Positions 1 to 6,377 of a DNA stretch of 6,853 nt are shown piece by piece (positions within the stretch are counted from its first letter, which is position 1; every line of letters starts with the position of its first letter). The position numbers were made by a program, and so were the translations under genes. The notes beneath the pieces were generated by a model. It did not search any database and was not told where the DNA came from. It saw nothing but the letters and a program-made list of their open reading frames with translations. The DNA comes from an uncultured Saprospiraceae bacterium (GTDB taxonomy: Bacteria > Bacteroidota > Bacteroidia > Chitinophagales > Saprospiraceae), in the NCBI GenBank assembly GCA_937864255.1, contig CALMIT010000791.1, positions 1 to 6,853 of the forward strand, written 5' to 3'.

Positions 1-201
1 GTGTCCGCCTTCACCGACGAGGAAATGCAAAGCGTCAAAATATACAGAACCGACAAAGGCGGCGCAGAATGGGAGCGCCCGCTCGCCGACTACCTGCTGC
101 GCATGATCTACCACGAAAGCGTACACGCGGGGCAAATACTCGCCAATATGCGCGCCATGGGCGTGGAGCGGCCTTATGTTTGGGATGATGTGGACGGGTG
201 A
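1..201 (+). CDS. DinB-family protein, C-terminal fragment (5' end outside window)
   Basis: The frame is open from the first base and stops at TGA 199-201, so only the last 66 codons are present. The GTG at position 1 is probably an internal Val codon. The fragment has the C-terminal hallmark of the DinB/YfiT-like four-helix bundle, a YHESVHAGQI segment with an H-x3-H pair (His38 and His42 of the fragment). This pair normally supplies two of the three metal-ligand histidines; the third lies further upstream and is not visible. The ending MGVERPYVWDDVDG is also typical of the family. These are small cytoplasmic, often metal-binding proteins, some of which are thiol-dependent S-transferases; the substrate cannot be told from this fragment. 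The gene converges on the receptor gene ending at 520, and a repeat element starts directly at its stop codon. The family call is fairly firm; the role is unknown. Confidence 0.72.
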   Translation: MSAFTDEEMQSVKIYRTDKGGAEWERPLADYLLRMIYHESVHAGQILANMRAMGVERPYVWDDVDG

Positions 202-323
202 GAAATTATAGTGGTGGGCTAAAGCCCTTCAATCTTCTTTATTTCTCCACCGGATAAATCCGGCGGCAATTGAGATTTTTCAGTAAGAAATTATAATTGG
301 AATGTCGCGTCTCGCTTGAATTG

Positions 324-343
324 CCGTGCCTTTCAAGGCGCGG
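324..343 (+). repeat. Conserved 9-bp stem-loop inside repeat copy A
   Basis: CCGTGCCTT (324-332) pairs with AAGGCGCGG (335-343) around a two-base TC apex, with one T-G wobble at 327/340. The equivalent in the second repeat copy is 3972-3991, where the wobble sits at a different base pair but the stem is still complete. Confidence 0.75.
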
Positions 344-355
344 AGAAAAGGAAAC

Positions 356-397
356 AAAAACGGCTTTAGCCAAAATTTGAAAATTGGGCTAAAGCCC
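356..397 (-). terminator. Terminator-like hairpin of repeat copy A, downstream of the TonB receptor gene
   Basis: Read on the minus strand, the arms GGGCTTTAGCCCAA and TTGGCTAAAGCC (one bulged base) form a stem of about 12 bp, followed at once by gTTTTTG. This is a rho-independent terminator layout placed about 120 bases beyond the receptor stop codon at 520. It is part of the repeat element, so terminator function may be a side effect of the repeat's structure. The equivalent hairpin in the other copy lies downstream of dodecin in the same orientation. Confidence 0.5.
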
Positions 398-458
398 CAC
401 AAGATTTTCATATTCCCCACCGGATAAATCCGGCGGCAATTGAGATTTTAAGCTGTCC

Positions 459-490
459 ACACCTGCCAGGTTTTTAAAACCTGCAGGTGT
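459..490. repeat. Strong imperfect inverted repeat in the convergent gap
   Basis: ACACCTG (459-465) pairs with CAGGTGT (484-490). After one bulged C, CAGGTTTT pairs with AAAACCTG, giving a nearly continuous stem across 32 bases. It begins ten bases after the composite repeat ends and lies 30 bases beyond the receptor stop. There is no T-run on either side, so it is not a classic intrinsic terminator, but it could block read-through or protect a 3' end. The ACCTG-CAGGT-TTTT core resembles palindromes I recall as common between Bacteroidota genes; that comparison is from memory. Confidence 0.7.
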
Positions 491-519
491 CAAATTATTT
501 AAGTGAAAGGCTTATTTTC

Positions 520-3306
520 CTACTTCCCGTTTTTAAAATATTTCAAATTGTACGTAAAAGTGAGCAGCAGAAATTGTTGCAGTACATTGGTCTGCACGTC
601 CTCGTAATAAGTCTCGGTGGTGTTTCGGGCGATGCTGTTGTTTTGGCGCAGGATGTCGAAGATAGCGAGGCGGAGTTCGCCGGCTTGCGCGTTGAGAAAT
701 TTATAACCAATAGCGGCATTCCACAGTAGGTAATTTTGGTTATAATTCTGCGAAAGACCGCTGTTGTATTGATGACTGAGGTCGGTTTGCAACACCAGTC
801 CGCCGAACGGAATCACCTGTATTTTAAAACGCGTATTTTGGTTGTAATAATCGCTGTTCAGATCGGATTGCAGGCTGTTGGAAATGTTGTTGTAAGTCGT
901 GTTGGACGACAGCGTAAAGTCCGCCTTTTCGCTGATATTGCTGCTCAACACAAAACCCAGTCCCACATTGTAGCTGTTGGCGGCATTTTTTTCGCCGTTG
1001 ATAAGTCCCGGCGTTTTGCTGAAAGCGCCGCCCAGATTCAGACTCAGGTTTGATTTTATTGCCGGCAGCGGCAGGCTGTAATTGCTGAATGTGCGCAAGT
1101 TGAAATACCCGTCGAGATTCACCGGGCTGGAAATTTGCGCGCCTTTTGCCAGGATGATTCCGGGCGCCAGCAGTGTGTCCTGCTCGGCGATGATGGTGCT
1201 GTTGACGATGTAATTTTGCGTGTAGGTTCCGCTCAGCAGCGCAAAAAATGACTGCGATTTTTCCGTGTTCGCCGACGAATAGCGGAGCGTGAGACCGTTT
1301 TGCCAGTCCTGTTTCAGGTTTGGATTTCCGGTGCGTAGTTGCAGCGGATTGTCGTTGTTGATGACGTTTTGCAACTGGCTGACCGACGGCGCGTCGTTGC
1401 GGCTGCGATAGCTGATACGCAGGTTTTCCTTGTTTGAAAATTTGTATTGAAACTGCGCGTTCGGCAGCAGGCTATGGAAGACTTTATTCAAATCAAAAGC
1501 CTCCGGGAAAACCTGTTCGCCTTTCAACTGCGCGTACTGATAAGCAAGCCCAGCCGAAAGATTCCACTTCGCTTGCTGATAGCGGTACGTCGCGCCCAGC
1601 GACTGCGACAGATAGGTGTTATTGAATTTGTTGGACAGCGTGGTGTCGAAAGCATTGTAACTGTCGTCCGCCGCCGAATAATTGAAAGTTTCTTTATCCG
1701 AATCGTTTTTATTGAAATTGCTGCCGTAATTCAGCATCAACTGGCTCTTGTCGCTCAGCGGTTCTGTGTAGGTTAGGTTGGAAGCCAGCGTGAATCCCTG
1801 CACGTTGCGATTTGACAACTGGTTCAGCATTTCTGCCGAGAGCGTGTCCGAAAAAAAACTGGTATTGGCGTCGAGCCGGCTGTCGCCTTTGTTTTGGTTG
1901 TAGCCGGGTGTGAGGTTGATGGAAAAAGTGCGCCCTTTTTTGCCAAAAATGTGGCGGTACAGCAGCGGCGCCGAAAAATTAAATCCCGCCAGGTCGGAAG
2001 CGGAAGTGTTGAGTGTGCTGCTCAGCAGTTCGGCAGCTTCGCTGTTTTCGCCGAGTAAAAAGTTGTTGCCGTCATTTTGCTGCACCGAGAGGCGCGGCTG
2101 AAAACGCAACGTATTAAAAGAGTCCACTTTCCAGTCGAATTTCATATTGAGCCGGTGATTCAGGTTGCGACTGTCATTTTCGCTGTGCTCGTCGTAAGCA
2201 AGTCCCTCGCCCTCGTCTGTAAAATATTGCCTGAATAAATCACCGGTCGCGCTGTTGTCGGAATAATTGAAAAAATAACTGCCCGTAAAATCGAGCTTAC
2301 CCCATTGGTCAGCGTAGTTCAGTCCCGCCGAATGCGTGACCGTCAAGCCGCTTTTTTGGTCCACGAGAAAATTACCCGCGTCGCCGCCCTCTCCGCCACC
2401 CCGCCGCCCGCCGCCGCGCGGGCCCTCACCGCCGCTGTTGCTGCCCATCACGCCGAGCAGGTCTTCGGATGAAAAATTCTGGTCGTTGATGTTGTTGCTG
2501 TTGCCGAGCGGGGTGATGCGCCGGCTGTCGTCAAAAAAATTCAGGCTCAAGCCGCCTTTCCATTTATCCTCGTAGCCGTAGCCGCCCTGCGCCCTGCCGA
2601 AAATTCCGTTCCTGAACTGCATTTTGGTGATGATGTTGATGGTTTTGGAAGTATTGCCGTCGTCGAAGCCGGTGAGTTCGCTCTGGTCGCTTTTTTTGTC
2701 AAAAATCTGGATTTTGTCAATGACCTCGGCGGGCAGGTTTTTCAGTACCGCGTTGGCGTCGTCGCCCAAAAAATCGCGGCCGTCCACCAGCACGCGGCGC
2801 ACGTCTTCGCCCTGCGCCTGCACTTTGCCGTCCTGCACGGTGATGCCGGGCATTTTGGTCACCAGGTCTTCTGCGCTGGCGTCGGGATTGGTTTTAAAAG
2901 CGCCGGCGTTGATTTGCGTGGTGTCGCCTTTTTGTTGCACGGGCAGTACGGTACCGGTCACGTCCACCTCGTTCAACTTCACCGATTGTTCTTTTAAAAT
3001 AAGCCGGCCGAGCAGCAGCGGCTCGCCGCGCAGCGCTGCCGGCAGGAAAATATCTTCGTAGCCGATGTAGGAAATTTTTATCAAAAAGCGGCCGCGCGCA
3101 GGCGCTTCGAGTTCAAAATTGCCGTCAATGTCGGAGGTTGTACCTTTGATCAGCGCGGAGTCGGCGGGCTGCAAGAGCACCACGTTGGCGCCGATGACCG
3201 GCTGTCCGGCCGGGTCGGCGAGTTGTCCGCTGATGATGACGTTTTGTGCCCGCGCAAACAGTAAAGACGCCAGAGCAAAGAGGAAAACAGCAAGTGTTTT
3301 TTTCAT
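520..3306 (-). CDS. TonB-dependent receptor-like outer-membrane beta-barrel protein
   Basis: This 928-residue outer-membrane protein probably binds or imports a ligand with energy from TonB; the ligand is unknown. The start at 3306 is chosen because it opens a clear signal peptide (MKKTLAVFLFALASLLFARA, cleavage near residue 20). The frame runs 39 codons further upstream, but that extension is Pro/Asn/Gln-rich and not signal-like. Domains: carboxypeptidase-regulatory-like fold at about 22-105 (ISGQLADPAGQPVIGANV, then DGNFELEAP); plug at about 110-228 with MPGITVQDGKV, VLVDGRDFLG and KTINIITK; Gly/Arg-rich loop at about 291-311; then a long barrel rich in aromatic and Asn residues, ending in FLLLTFTYNLKYF. 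This matches the outer-membrane beta-barrel (OMP_b-brl_3-like) branch of TonB receptors. No SusD-like gene is adjacent, so a polysaccharide-utilisation role is not supported. The reading frame is intact. Confidence 0.9.
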   Translation of the reverse strand: MKKTLAVFLFALASLLFARAQNVIISGQLADPAGQPVIGANVVLLQPADSALIKGTTSDIDGNFELEAPARGRFLIKISYIGYEDIFLPAALRGEPLLLGRLILKEQSVKLNEVDVTGTVLPVQQKGDTTQINAGAFKTNPDASAEDLVTKMPGITVQDGKVQAQGEDVRRVLVDGRDFLGDDANAVLKNLPAEVIDKIQIFDKKSDQSELTGFDDGNTSKTINIITKMQFRNGIFGRAQGGYGYEDKWKGGLSLNFFDDSRRITPLGNSNNINDQNFSSEDLLGVMGSNSGGEGPRGGGRRGGGEGGDAGNFLVDQKSGLTVTHSAGLNYADQWGKLDFTGSYFFNYSDNSATGDLFRQYFTDEGEGLAYDEHSENDSRNLNHRLNMKFDWKVDSFNTLRFQPRLSVQQNDGNNFLLGENSEAAELLSSTLNTSASDLAGFNFSAPLLYRHIFGKKGRTFSINLTPGYNQNKGDSRLDANTSFFSDTLSAEMLNQLSNRNVQGFTLASNLTYTEPLSDKSQLMLNYGSNFNKNDSDKETFNYSAADDSYNAFDTTLSNKFNNTYLSQSLGATYRYQQAKWNLSAGLAYQYAQLKGEQVFPEAFDLNKVFHSLLPNAQFQYKFSNKENLRISYRSRNDAPSVSQLQNVINNDNPLQLRTGNPNLKQDWQNGLTLRYSSANTEKSQSFFALLSGTYTQNYIVNSTIIAEQDTLLAPGIILAKGAQISSPVNLDGYFNLRTFSNYSLPLPAIKSNLSLNLGGAFSKTPGLINGEKNAANSYNVGLGFVLSSNISEKADFTLSSNTTYNNISNSLQSDLNSDYYNQNTRFKIQVIPFGGLVLQTDLSHQYNSGLSQNYNQNYLLWNAAIGYKFLNAQAGELRLAIFDILRQNNSIARNTTETYYEDVQTNVLQQFLLLTFTYNLKYFKNGK

Positions 3307-3433
3307 CCGGATTTTTTTCAAATTGCTTTGGATAACGAAAGGGTGGGGTGGTTTAATGTGGGGATTTGCGATTGGCTGCTGGGTGTTCGGTATGTAGGTA
3401 AGTAATTTCTTTTCAATCTTCAAAATTCTCTAA

Positions 3434-3829
3434 CTATCCAACATCCACACAAACAAACTCCATCGTGTATCCGGCATATTCGGGTTGGGTGATGCCGATG
3501 GCGTAGGGTAGATTTTCGGACGAGGTGTAGCGCGCCAGATAAGCCTGATCAATTTTGGCATTCAGCGCAGCGTCTTTGCAGGGTATGCCTTCGATATTGA
3601 TGATGCGGTCGCCGTATTTTATCTGTCCCGTTTTTTCTTGCAGCAAAGCCGTGAACCAGCTTTTTTCGCTTTTGCCCCAGCTTCTGGCAAATATCCGCCC
3701 CTCCACATTCACCATCCAGATATCCAGAAAGGAATCTCTCCGGCTGCCGGCTTTGATGCCGGTCAGTGTGTTTTGCTTTAAATGTTCGTAGAAGTCAGGT
3801 GGAAAATTGGTGTGGGGCATATTTTTCAT
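3434..3829 (-). CDS. DUF2255 family protein
   Basis: A 131-residue soluble protein with no signal peptide or membrane segment. The diagnostic core is at residues 36-71: LDIWMVNVEGRIFARSWG, then SWFTALLQEKTGQIKYG. It is followed by KIDQAYLARY (92-101) and a C-terminal strand (YTMEFVCVDVG). This pattern matches DUF2255, which I recall as related to small split-barrel, flavin-reductase-like folds; no reaction is established. The frame is open up to 3895, giving 153 residues, but those extra codons run into the left arm of repeat copy B at 3861-3895. The start at 3829 (MKNMPHTNF) gives the usual family length and is preferred; Met at 3820 is the alternative. The gene stops 127 bp before the receptor start, with no visible terminator, so co-transcription is possible but unproven. 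Confidence 0.75.
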   Translation of the reverse strand: MKNMPHTNFPPDFYEHLKQNTLTGIKAGSRRDSFLDIWMVNVEGRIFARSWGKSEKSWFTALLQEKTGQIKYGDRIINIEGIPCKDAALNAKIDQAYLARYTSSENLPYAIGITQPEYAGYTMEFVCVDVG

Positions 3830-3971
3830 TTTAATGTCCGGTGATTTTGTCTGTGTTGGAAAATGGCTAAAGTCCTCATAGATTTGATTTTTCAACCACC
3901 GGATGAATCCCGTGGCAATTGAATTTTTCAGGAAGAAATTATAGCTGGAATGATGTATTGCTTTAGCATTG

Positions 3972-3991
3972 CCGCGCCTTTCAAGGCGTGG
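3972..3991 (+). repeat. Conserved 9-bp stem-loop inside repeat copy B
   Basis: CCGCGCCTT (3972-3980) pairs with AAGGCGTGG (3983-3991) around a TC apex, with a G-T wobble at 3974/3989. Compared with 324-343, two positions differ and both changes keep a pair: U-G becomes C-G, and G-C becomes G-U. Confidence 0.75.
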
Positions 3992-4005
3992 ATAAAATGA
4001 GAAAC

Positions 4006-4044
4006 AAAAAAGGCTTTAGCCAAATTTTCAGACTAAAGCCTTTT
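4006..4044 (-). terminator. Intrinsic terminator of the dodecin gene, formed by repeat copy B
   Basis: On the minus strand, AAAAGGCTTTAG (4044-4033) and CTAAAGCCTTTT (4019-4008) form a perfect 12-bp stem with a 13-base loop. The stem ends in a T-run (TTTTTTG, with part of the run inside the stem). It starts 24 bases after the dodecin stop codon, which is the expected place. Because the stem is A/T-symmetric at its base, it could also work on the plus strand, but no plus-strand gene ends nearby. Confidence 0.65.
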
Positions 4045-4068
4045 CATTTATTCTCTTTTTAAAGCTAT

Positions 4069-4269
4069 TTATTCTACCTCAAAAGATAATTTCAGATTTA
4101 TCCTGTATCCTGTGACTTTGCCATCGTTCACGGTGACGCTTTGGCTTTGTACCCAGGCAGAGCGGATATTTTTGATAGATTTTGACGCTTTTTCTATACC
4201 TTTTTCTGTTGCATCTTCCCAGCTTTTGGGAGAGTCAGACATGATTTCGATTACTTTCATTACTGCCAT
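4069..4269 (-). CDS. Dodecin family flavin-binding protein
   Basis: A 66-residue protein matching dodecin over its whole length. The family forms hollow dodecamers in the cytoplasm that bind riboflavin, FMN or FAD, for storage or protection against free flavin. Visible features are the first strand (MAVMKVIEIMSDSPKSWEDA), the single helix (TEKGIEKASKSIKNI), the second strand with the flavin-stacking Trp39 (SAWVQSQ), and the third strand (GYRINLKLSFEVE). The start at 4269 matches the usual MxVxKVIE opening; Met4 at 4260 is possible. The position that holds a flavin-contacting Gln in the archaeal protein appears to be Arg56, as I recall for many bacterial members. The gene lies 68 bp after the PD40/OmpA gene with no hairpin between them, and is followed by the terminator at 4006-4044. 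Confidence 0.93.
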   Translation of the reverse strand: MAVMKVIEIMSDSPKSWEDATEKGIEKASKSIKNIRSAWVQSQSVTVNDGKVTGYRINLKLSFEVE

Positions 4270-4337
4270 GATAGTATGTTTTTTAGGTTTAAAAAAAATA
4301 AGTGACCAAACTGGATAAGCGCTAAAGTAGCAAAAAA

Positions 4338-6377
4338 TCAGGGTTTTTTCACCCGATACTCCACTTTCACAGGCTTGTCTATTTTGGTGATGCGCACCTC
4401 GGTGCGGCGGTTGAATTCATGCTCCTCGTCGGTGCAGTCCACGCCGTCGGCGCACTCGTTGCGAAGTTGCGACTCGCCGTAGCCGAAGGCTTTGATACGC
4501 GCATCGGTGATGCCCCGGTTGGTCAGGTAGTTTTTGGCAGACTCGGCGCGCTTGAGCGAAAGATCAAGATTAAATTCCGTTGAGCCGCGGCTGTCTGTGT
4601 GCGCGATCAACTCGATTTCCATACTCGGATATTTGTTCATCAAGGTAGCCAGCGCATCCAGTTCGCGCGCTGCGCCGGTGCGTATGGCCGATTTTCCAAA
4701 GTCGTAATAAATGTTTTGTAAAATGATCACGTCGCCCTCTTCCACCGGCCCGCTCACGATGGTATTTTCAAACGGCGAGAGGCGGATTTCATTCATCATT
4801 TCACTACCCGGCGCCAGCCCTGCCGTGCTGATTTTATTGGCAAACGTAGAGTAGCCGCGCTTTTCGGCAGTAATCGAATAATCGCAGCCCGGAGCGAGGC
4901 AGTATTCAAATTCGCCGTCGTCGTCGGAGCGGAGTATCTGTGCTGTATTGTCGCAATTATTGATAAAAGTGACCGCGGCGTCGGAAAGCGGGGTGTCGGT
5001 ACCGTCCACCAGCACAAAACCGCTGTAAGTGATACAGGCGGGTTTTTTCATCACAAGGCTGACTTTCGGGTTTTCTTCGGTGCTGCCGGCGGTGGAGTAC
5101 ATGAGTTCCGAATTGCTGTAACCATCCTTGTTTACGAGGATGATGTACTGTTTGTCGGCGCGGAGGTCTGCATAGGCTTCGCCATTTTTCATGGTCGTGA
5201 GCGCGGGCGTTTGGAAAGAATCCGCGTCGCGGCGTACCAGCTTGAGCAGCAGTTCGTTCGGGTTGTCGGGGTTCGGCACCATTTCCACATCGTACAAATT
5301 ATCGCCTTCCAAAAATCCGTCGGAGGCGCGTTCGAGTACGCGCACTTTGGCTTCGTTCACAGGGTTGCCCGCCTCGTCGGTTACGGTGATAGTGACGGCC
5401 AGCACCGCCGGCTCATCCAGTCCGAAAATGCCGTCGGGCGCTTCAAAAGTGTAAATATCGTCGCGTCCGAATCCGCCTTCCCGGCCGGAGGTAAAATAGC
5501 CTTGCGTGCCGTCTTTATTGAGAATGAAGCCGAGATCGTCATAAGGCGAATTGAAAGGTTCGCCCATATTGGTCACCACCGGATTTTCACCCAAATCCAC
5601 AAAATAAATGTCAGTATTGCCGATACCGCCCGGTCGGTCGGAGGCAAAAAACAAACTGCCGTTTTCGTGTACGAAAGGAAAACCGTCGCGACCGGCGCTG
5701 TTGACTTCCGGTCCGAGATTGACGGGCGCACCCCAGCTATCGCCGGATTTTTCAACCACCCACAAGTCCGAACTACCGTAACCGCCGGGCATGTCCGAGG
5801 AGAAATACAATTTTGTGCCGTCGGGCGAGAGCGCGGGATGGGCGCAATTGAATTCGTCGCTGTTAAAAGGAAGCTCTTTCACGTTTTCCCACTCATTTGG
5901 TCCGCGGGTTGCTTCGTATATTTTCAATCCGGTCGTGCCTTTTGAATTTTTTTGCGAAACGCCGTTTTTGAGATTGTTGCGGGTGAAATAGACGCGGTTC
6001 ATGTCGCGGCTGAAAGTGACCGGACCTTCGTGGCGCTGCGAGTTGATTTCCACGCTGAAAGGTTCCGGTTTGAGCGGCATACCGTTGCGGTCGGTATCGG
6101 CGTAAAAAAGTTCAAAAAAAGGCTCGTTGGTATTTTTGTCTTTCGGACCTTCCTTGCCCGAACTCACAAACACCACGCCGTTGAGGTAATATTGCGGCGA
6201 AAAATCCAGCCGCTCGGTGTTGATGAGATTGGCGTTGCGCACACGCACTTCTTTTTTCTTGCCGCCTCTTTCGTACAGTTTATCGGAAGATTTTGACTTG
6301 GAGCTTTGCTGCGAAAATGCCGGGAGGCTGAAAACCAAAAACGCGAATAGAAAAACAGGTATGATTTTACTCAACAT
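4338..6377 (-). CDS. OmpA-family protein with PD40 beta-propeller and regulatory-like domains (PorE-like)
   Basis: A 679-residue exported protein. The signal peptide is MLSKIIPVFLFAFLVFSLPAFS (cut near 22), followed by a Lys/Ser-rich linker to about 48. Residues 55-311 hold PD40/WD40-like blades with repeated SPDGTKLYFSSD-type motifs at about 118-134, 180-210, 233-261 and 282-311, three with a GGxGxxDIY-like turn. Two carboxypeptidase-regulatory-like folds follow at about 326-445 and 448-535. The C-terminal OmpA domain (550-665) opens with IYYDFGKSAIR and keeps the peptidoglycan-binding Asp595 (HTDSRG) and Arg610 (LSLKRA), plus the NRRTEVRI end. It should bind peptidoglycan in the periplasm. 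The layout resembles PorE of the type IX secretion system, but the N-terminal TPRs and the lipobox Cys are missing and no por/spr gene is adjacent. It is therefore better called PorE-like than PorE. Start 6377 is set by the signal peptide. Confidence 0.9.
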   Translation of the reverse strand: MLSKIIPVFLFAFLVFSLPAFSQQSSKSKSSDKLYERGGKKKEVRVRNANLINTERLDFSPQYYLNGVVFVSSGKEGPKDKNTNEPFFELFYADTDRNGMPLKPEPFSVEINSQRHEGPVTFSRDMNRVYFTRNNLKNGVSQKNSKGTTGLKIYEATRGPNEWENVKELPFNSDEFNCAHPALSPDGTKLYFSSDMPGGYGSSDLWVVEKSGDSWGAPVNLGPEVNSAGRDGFPFVHENGSLFFASDRPGGIGNTDIYFVDLGENPVVTNMGEPFNSPYDDLGFILNKDGTQGYFTSGREGGFGRDDIYTFEAPDGIFGLDEPAVLAVTITVTDEAGNPVNEAKVRVLERASDGFLEGDNLYDVEMVPNPDNPNELLLKLVRRDADSFQTPALTTMKNGEAYADLRADKQYIILVNKDGYSNSELMYSTAGSTEENPKVSLVMKKPACITYSGFVLVDGTDTPLSDAAVTFINNCDNTAQILRSDDDGEFEYCLAPGCDYSITAEKRGYSTFANKISTAGLAPGSEMMNEIRLSPFENTIVSGPVEEGDVIILQNIYYDFGKSAIRTGAARELDALATLMNKYPSMEIELIAHTDSRGSTEFNLDLSLKRAESAKNYLTNRGITDARIKAFGYGESQLRNECADGVDCTDEEHEFNRRTEVRITKIDKPVKVEYRVKKP

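Larger units (their letters stand above)
201..449 (+). repeat. Composite palindromic intergenic repeat, copy A
   Basis: This stretch fills most of the 318-bp gap between the DinB-like stop and the receptor stop. It is a series of blocks: a GGGCT-aa-AGCCC palindrome (216-227), a CCGGAT-aa-ATCCGG palindrome (250-263), an AGAAATTATAATTGG block (286-300), a 9-bp stem-loop with a TC loop (324-343), and a hairpin made of GGCTTTAGCC and its complement (362-397). The first two palindromes then recur, at 386-397 and 420-433. The 33 bases at 247-279 are identical to 417-449, an exact 170-bp offset. The same blocks in the same order and orientation occur at 3861-4044. No credible protein is encoded. The layout resembles REP/BIME-type repeats mobilised by RAYT (IS200-like) transposases; that origin is inference, and no transposase gene is present here. 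Confidence 0.85.
3861..4044 (+). repeat. Composite palindromic intergenic repeat, copy B
   Basis: This is a second copy of the element at 201-449, in the same orientation, filling the gap between the dodecin stop and the DUF2255 start. Block order is GGCTAAAGTCC (3865-3875), CCACCGGATGAATCCC (3897-3911 region), GGCAATTGA, AGAAATTATAGCTGG (3934-3948), a GCGCCTTTCAAGGCG-centred stem-loop (3972-3991), GAAACAAAAA, and an AAAAGGCTTTAG / CTAAAGCCTTTT hairpin (4008-4044). The two CTAAAG arms lie 166 bases apart, against 170 in copy A. The CCGGAT palindrome has decayed here (ATCCCG in place of ATCCGG), while the 3972-3991 stem is fully preserved. Divergence of the spacers suggests the copies are not recent duplicates. 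Confidence 0.85.

Noticed and set aside
201..449. CRISPR array
   Set aside because: Repeats are palindromic blocks of unequal size with only one and a half units of 170 bp. There are no regular 25-40 base repeats separated by unique spacers, and no cas genes.
2624..3061. 145-codon plus-strand open frame
   Set aside because: It is antisense to the regulatory-like and plug domains of the receptor; its Ser/Pro/Thr-rich composition is that of a reverse-complement shadow.
520..3306. Polysaccharide utilisation locus (SusC/SusD pair)
   Set aside because: The receptor has the broad SusC-like domain order, but there is no SusD-like lipoprotein or glycoside hydrolase on either side, and the barrel resembles the other TonB-receptor branch.
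4307..4334. Bacteroidota-type promoter for dodecin (TTTG, 16 bases, CCAGTTTG)
   Set aside because: The -7 element lacks the TA of TAnnTTTG and the spacing is short, so it is too weak to list as a feature.
5211..5945. 244-codon open frame on the plus strand
   Set aside because: It lies wholly opposite the PD40/OmpA gene, whose motifs continue through the whole interval. The predicted protein is Val/Arg/Phe-rich with no recognisable domain, a typical shadow of a GC-richer coding strand.
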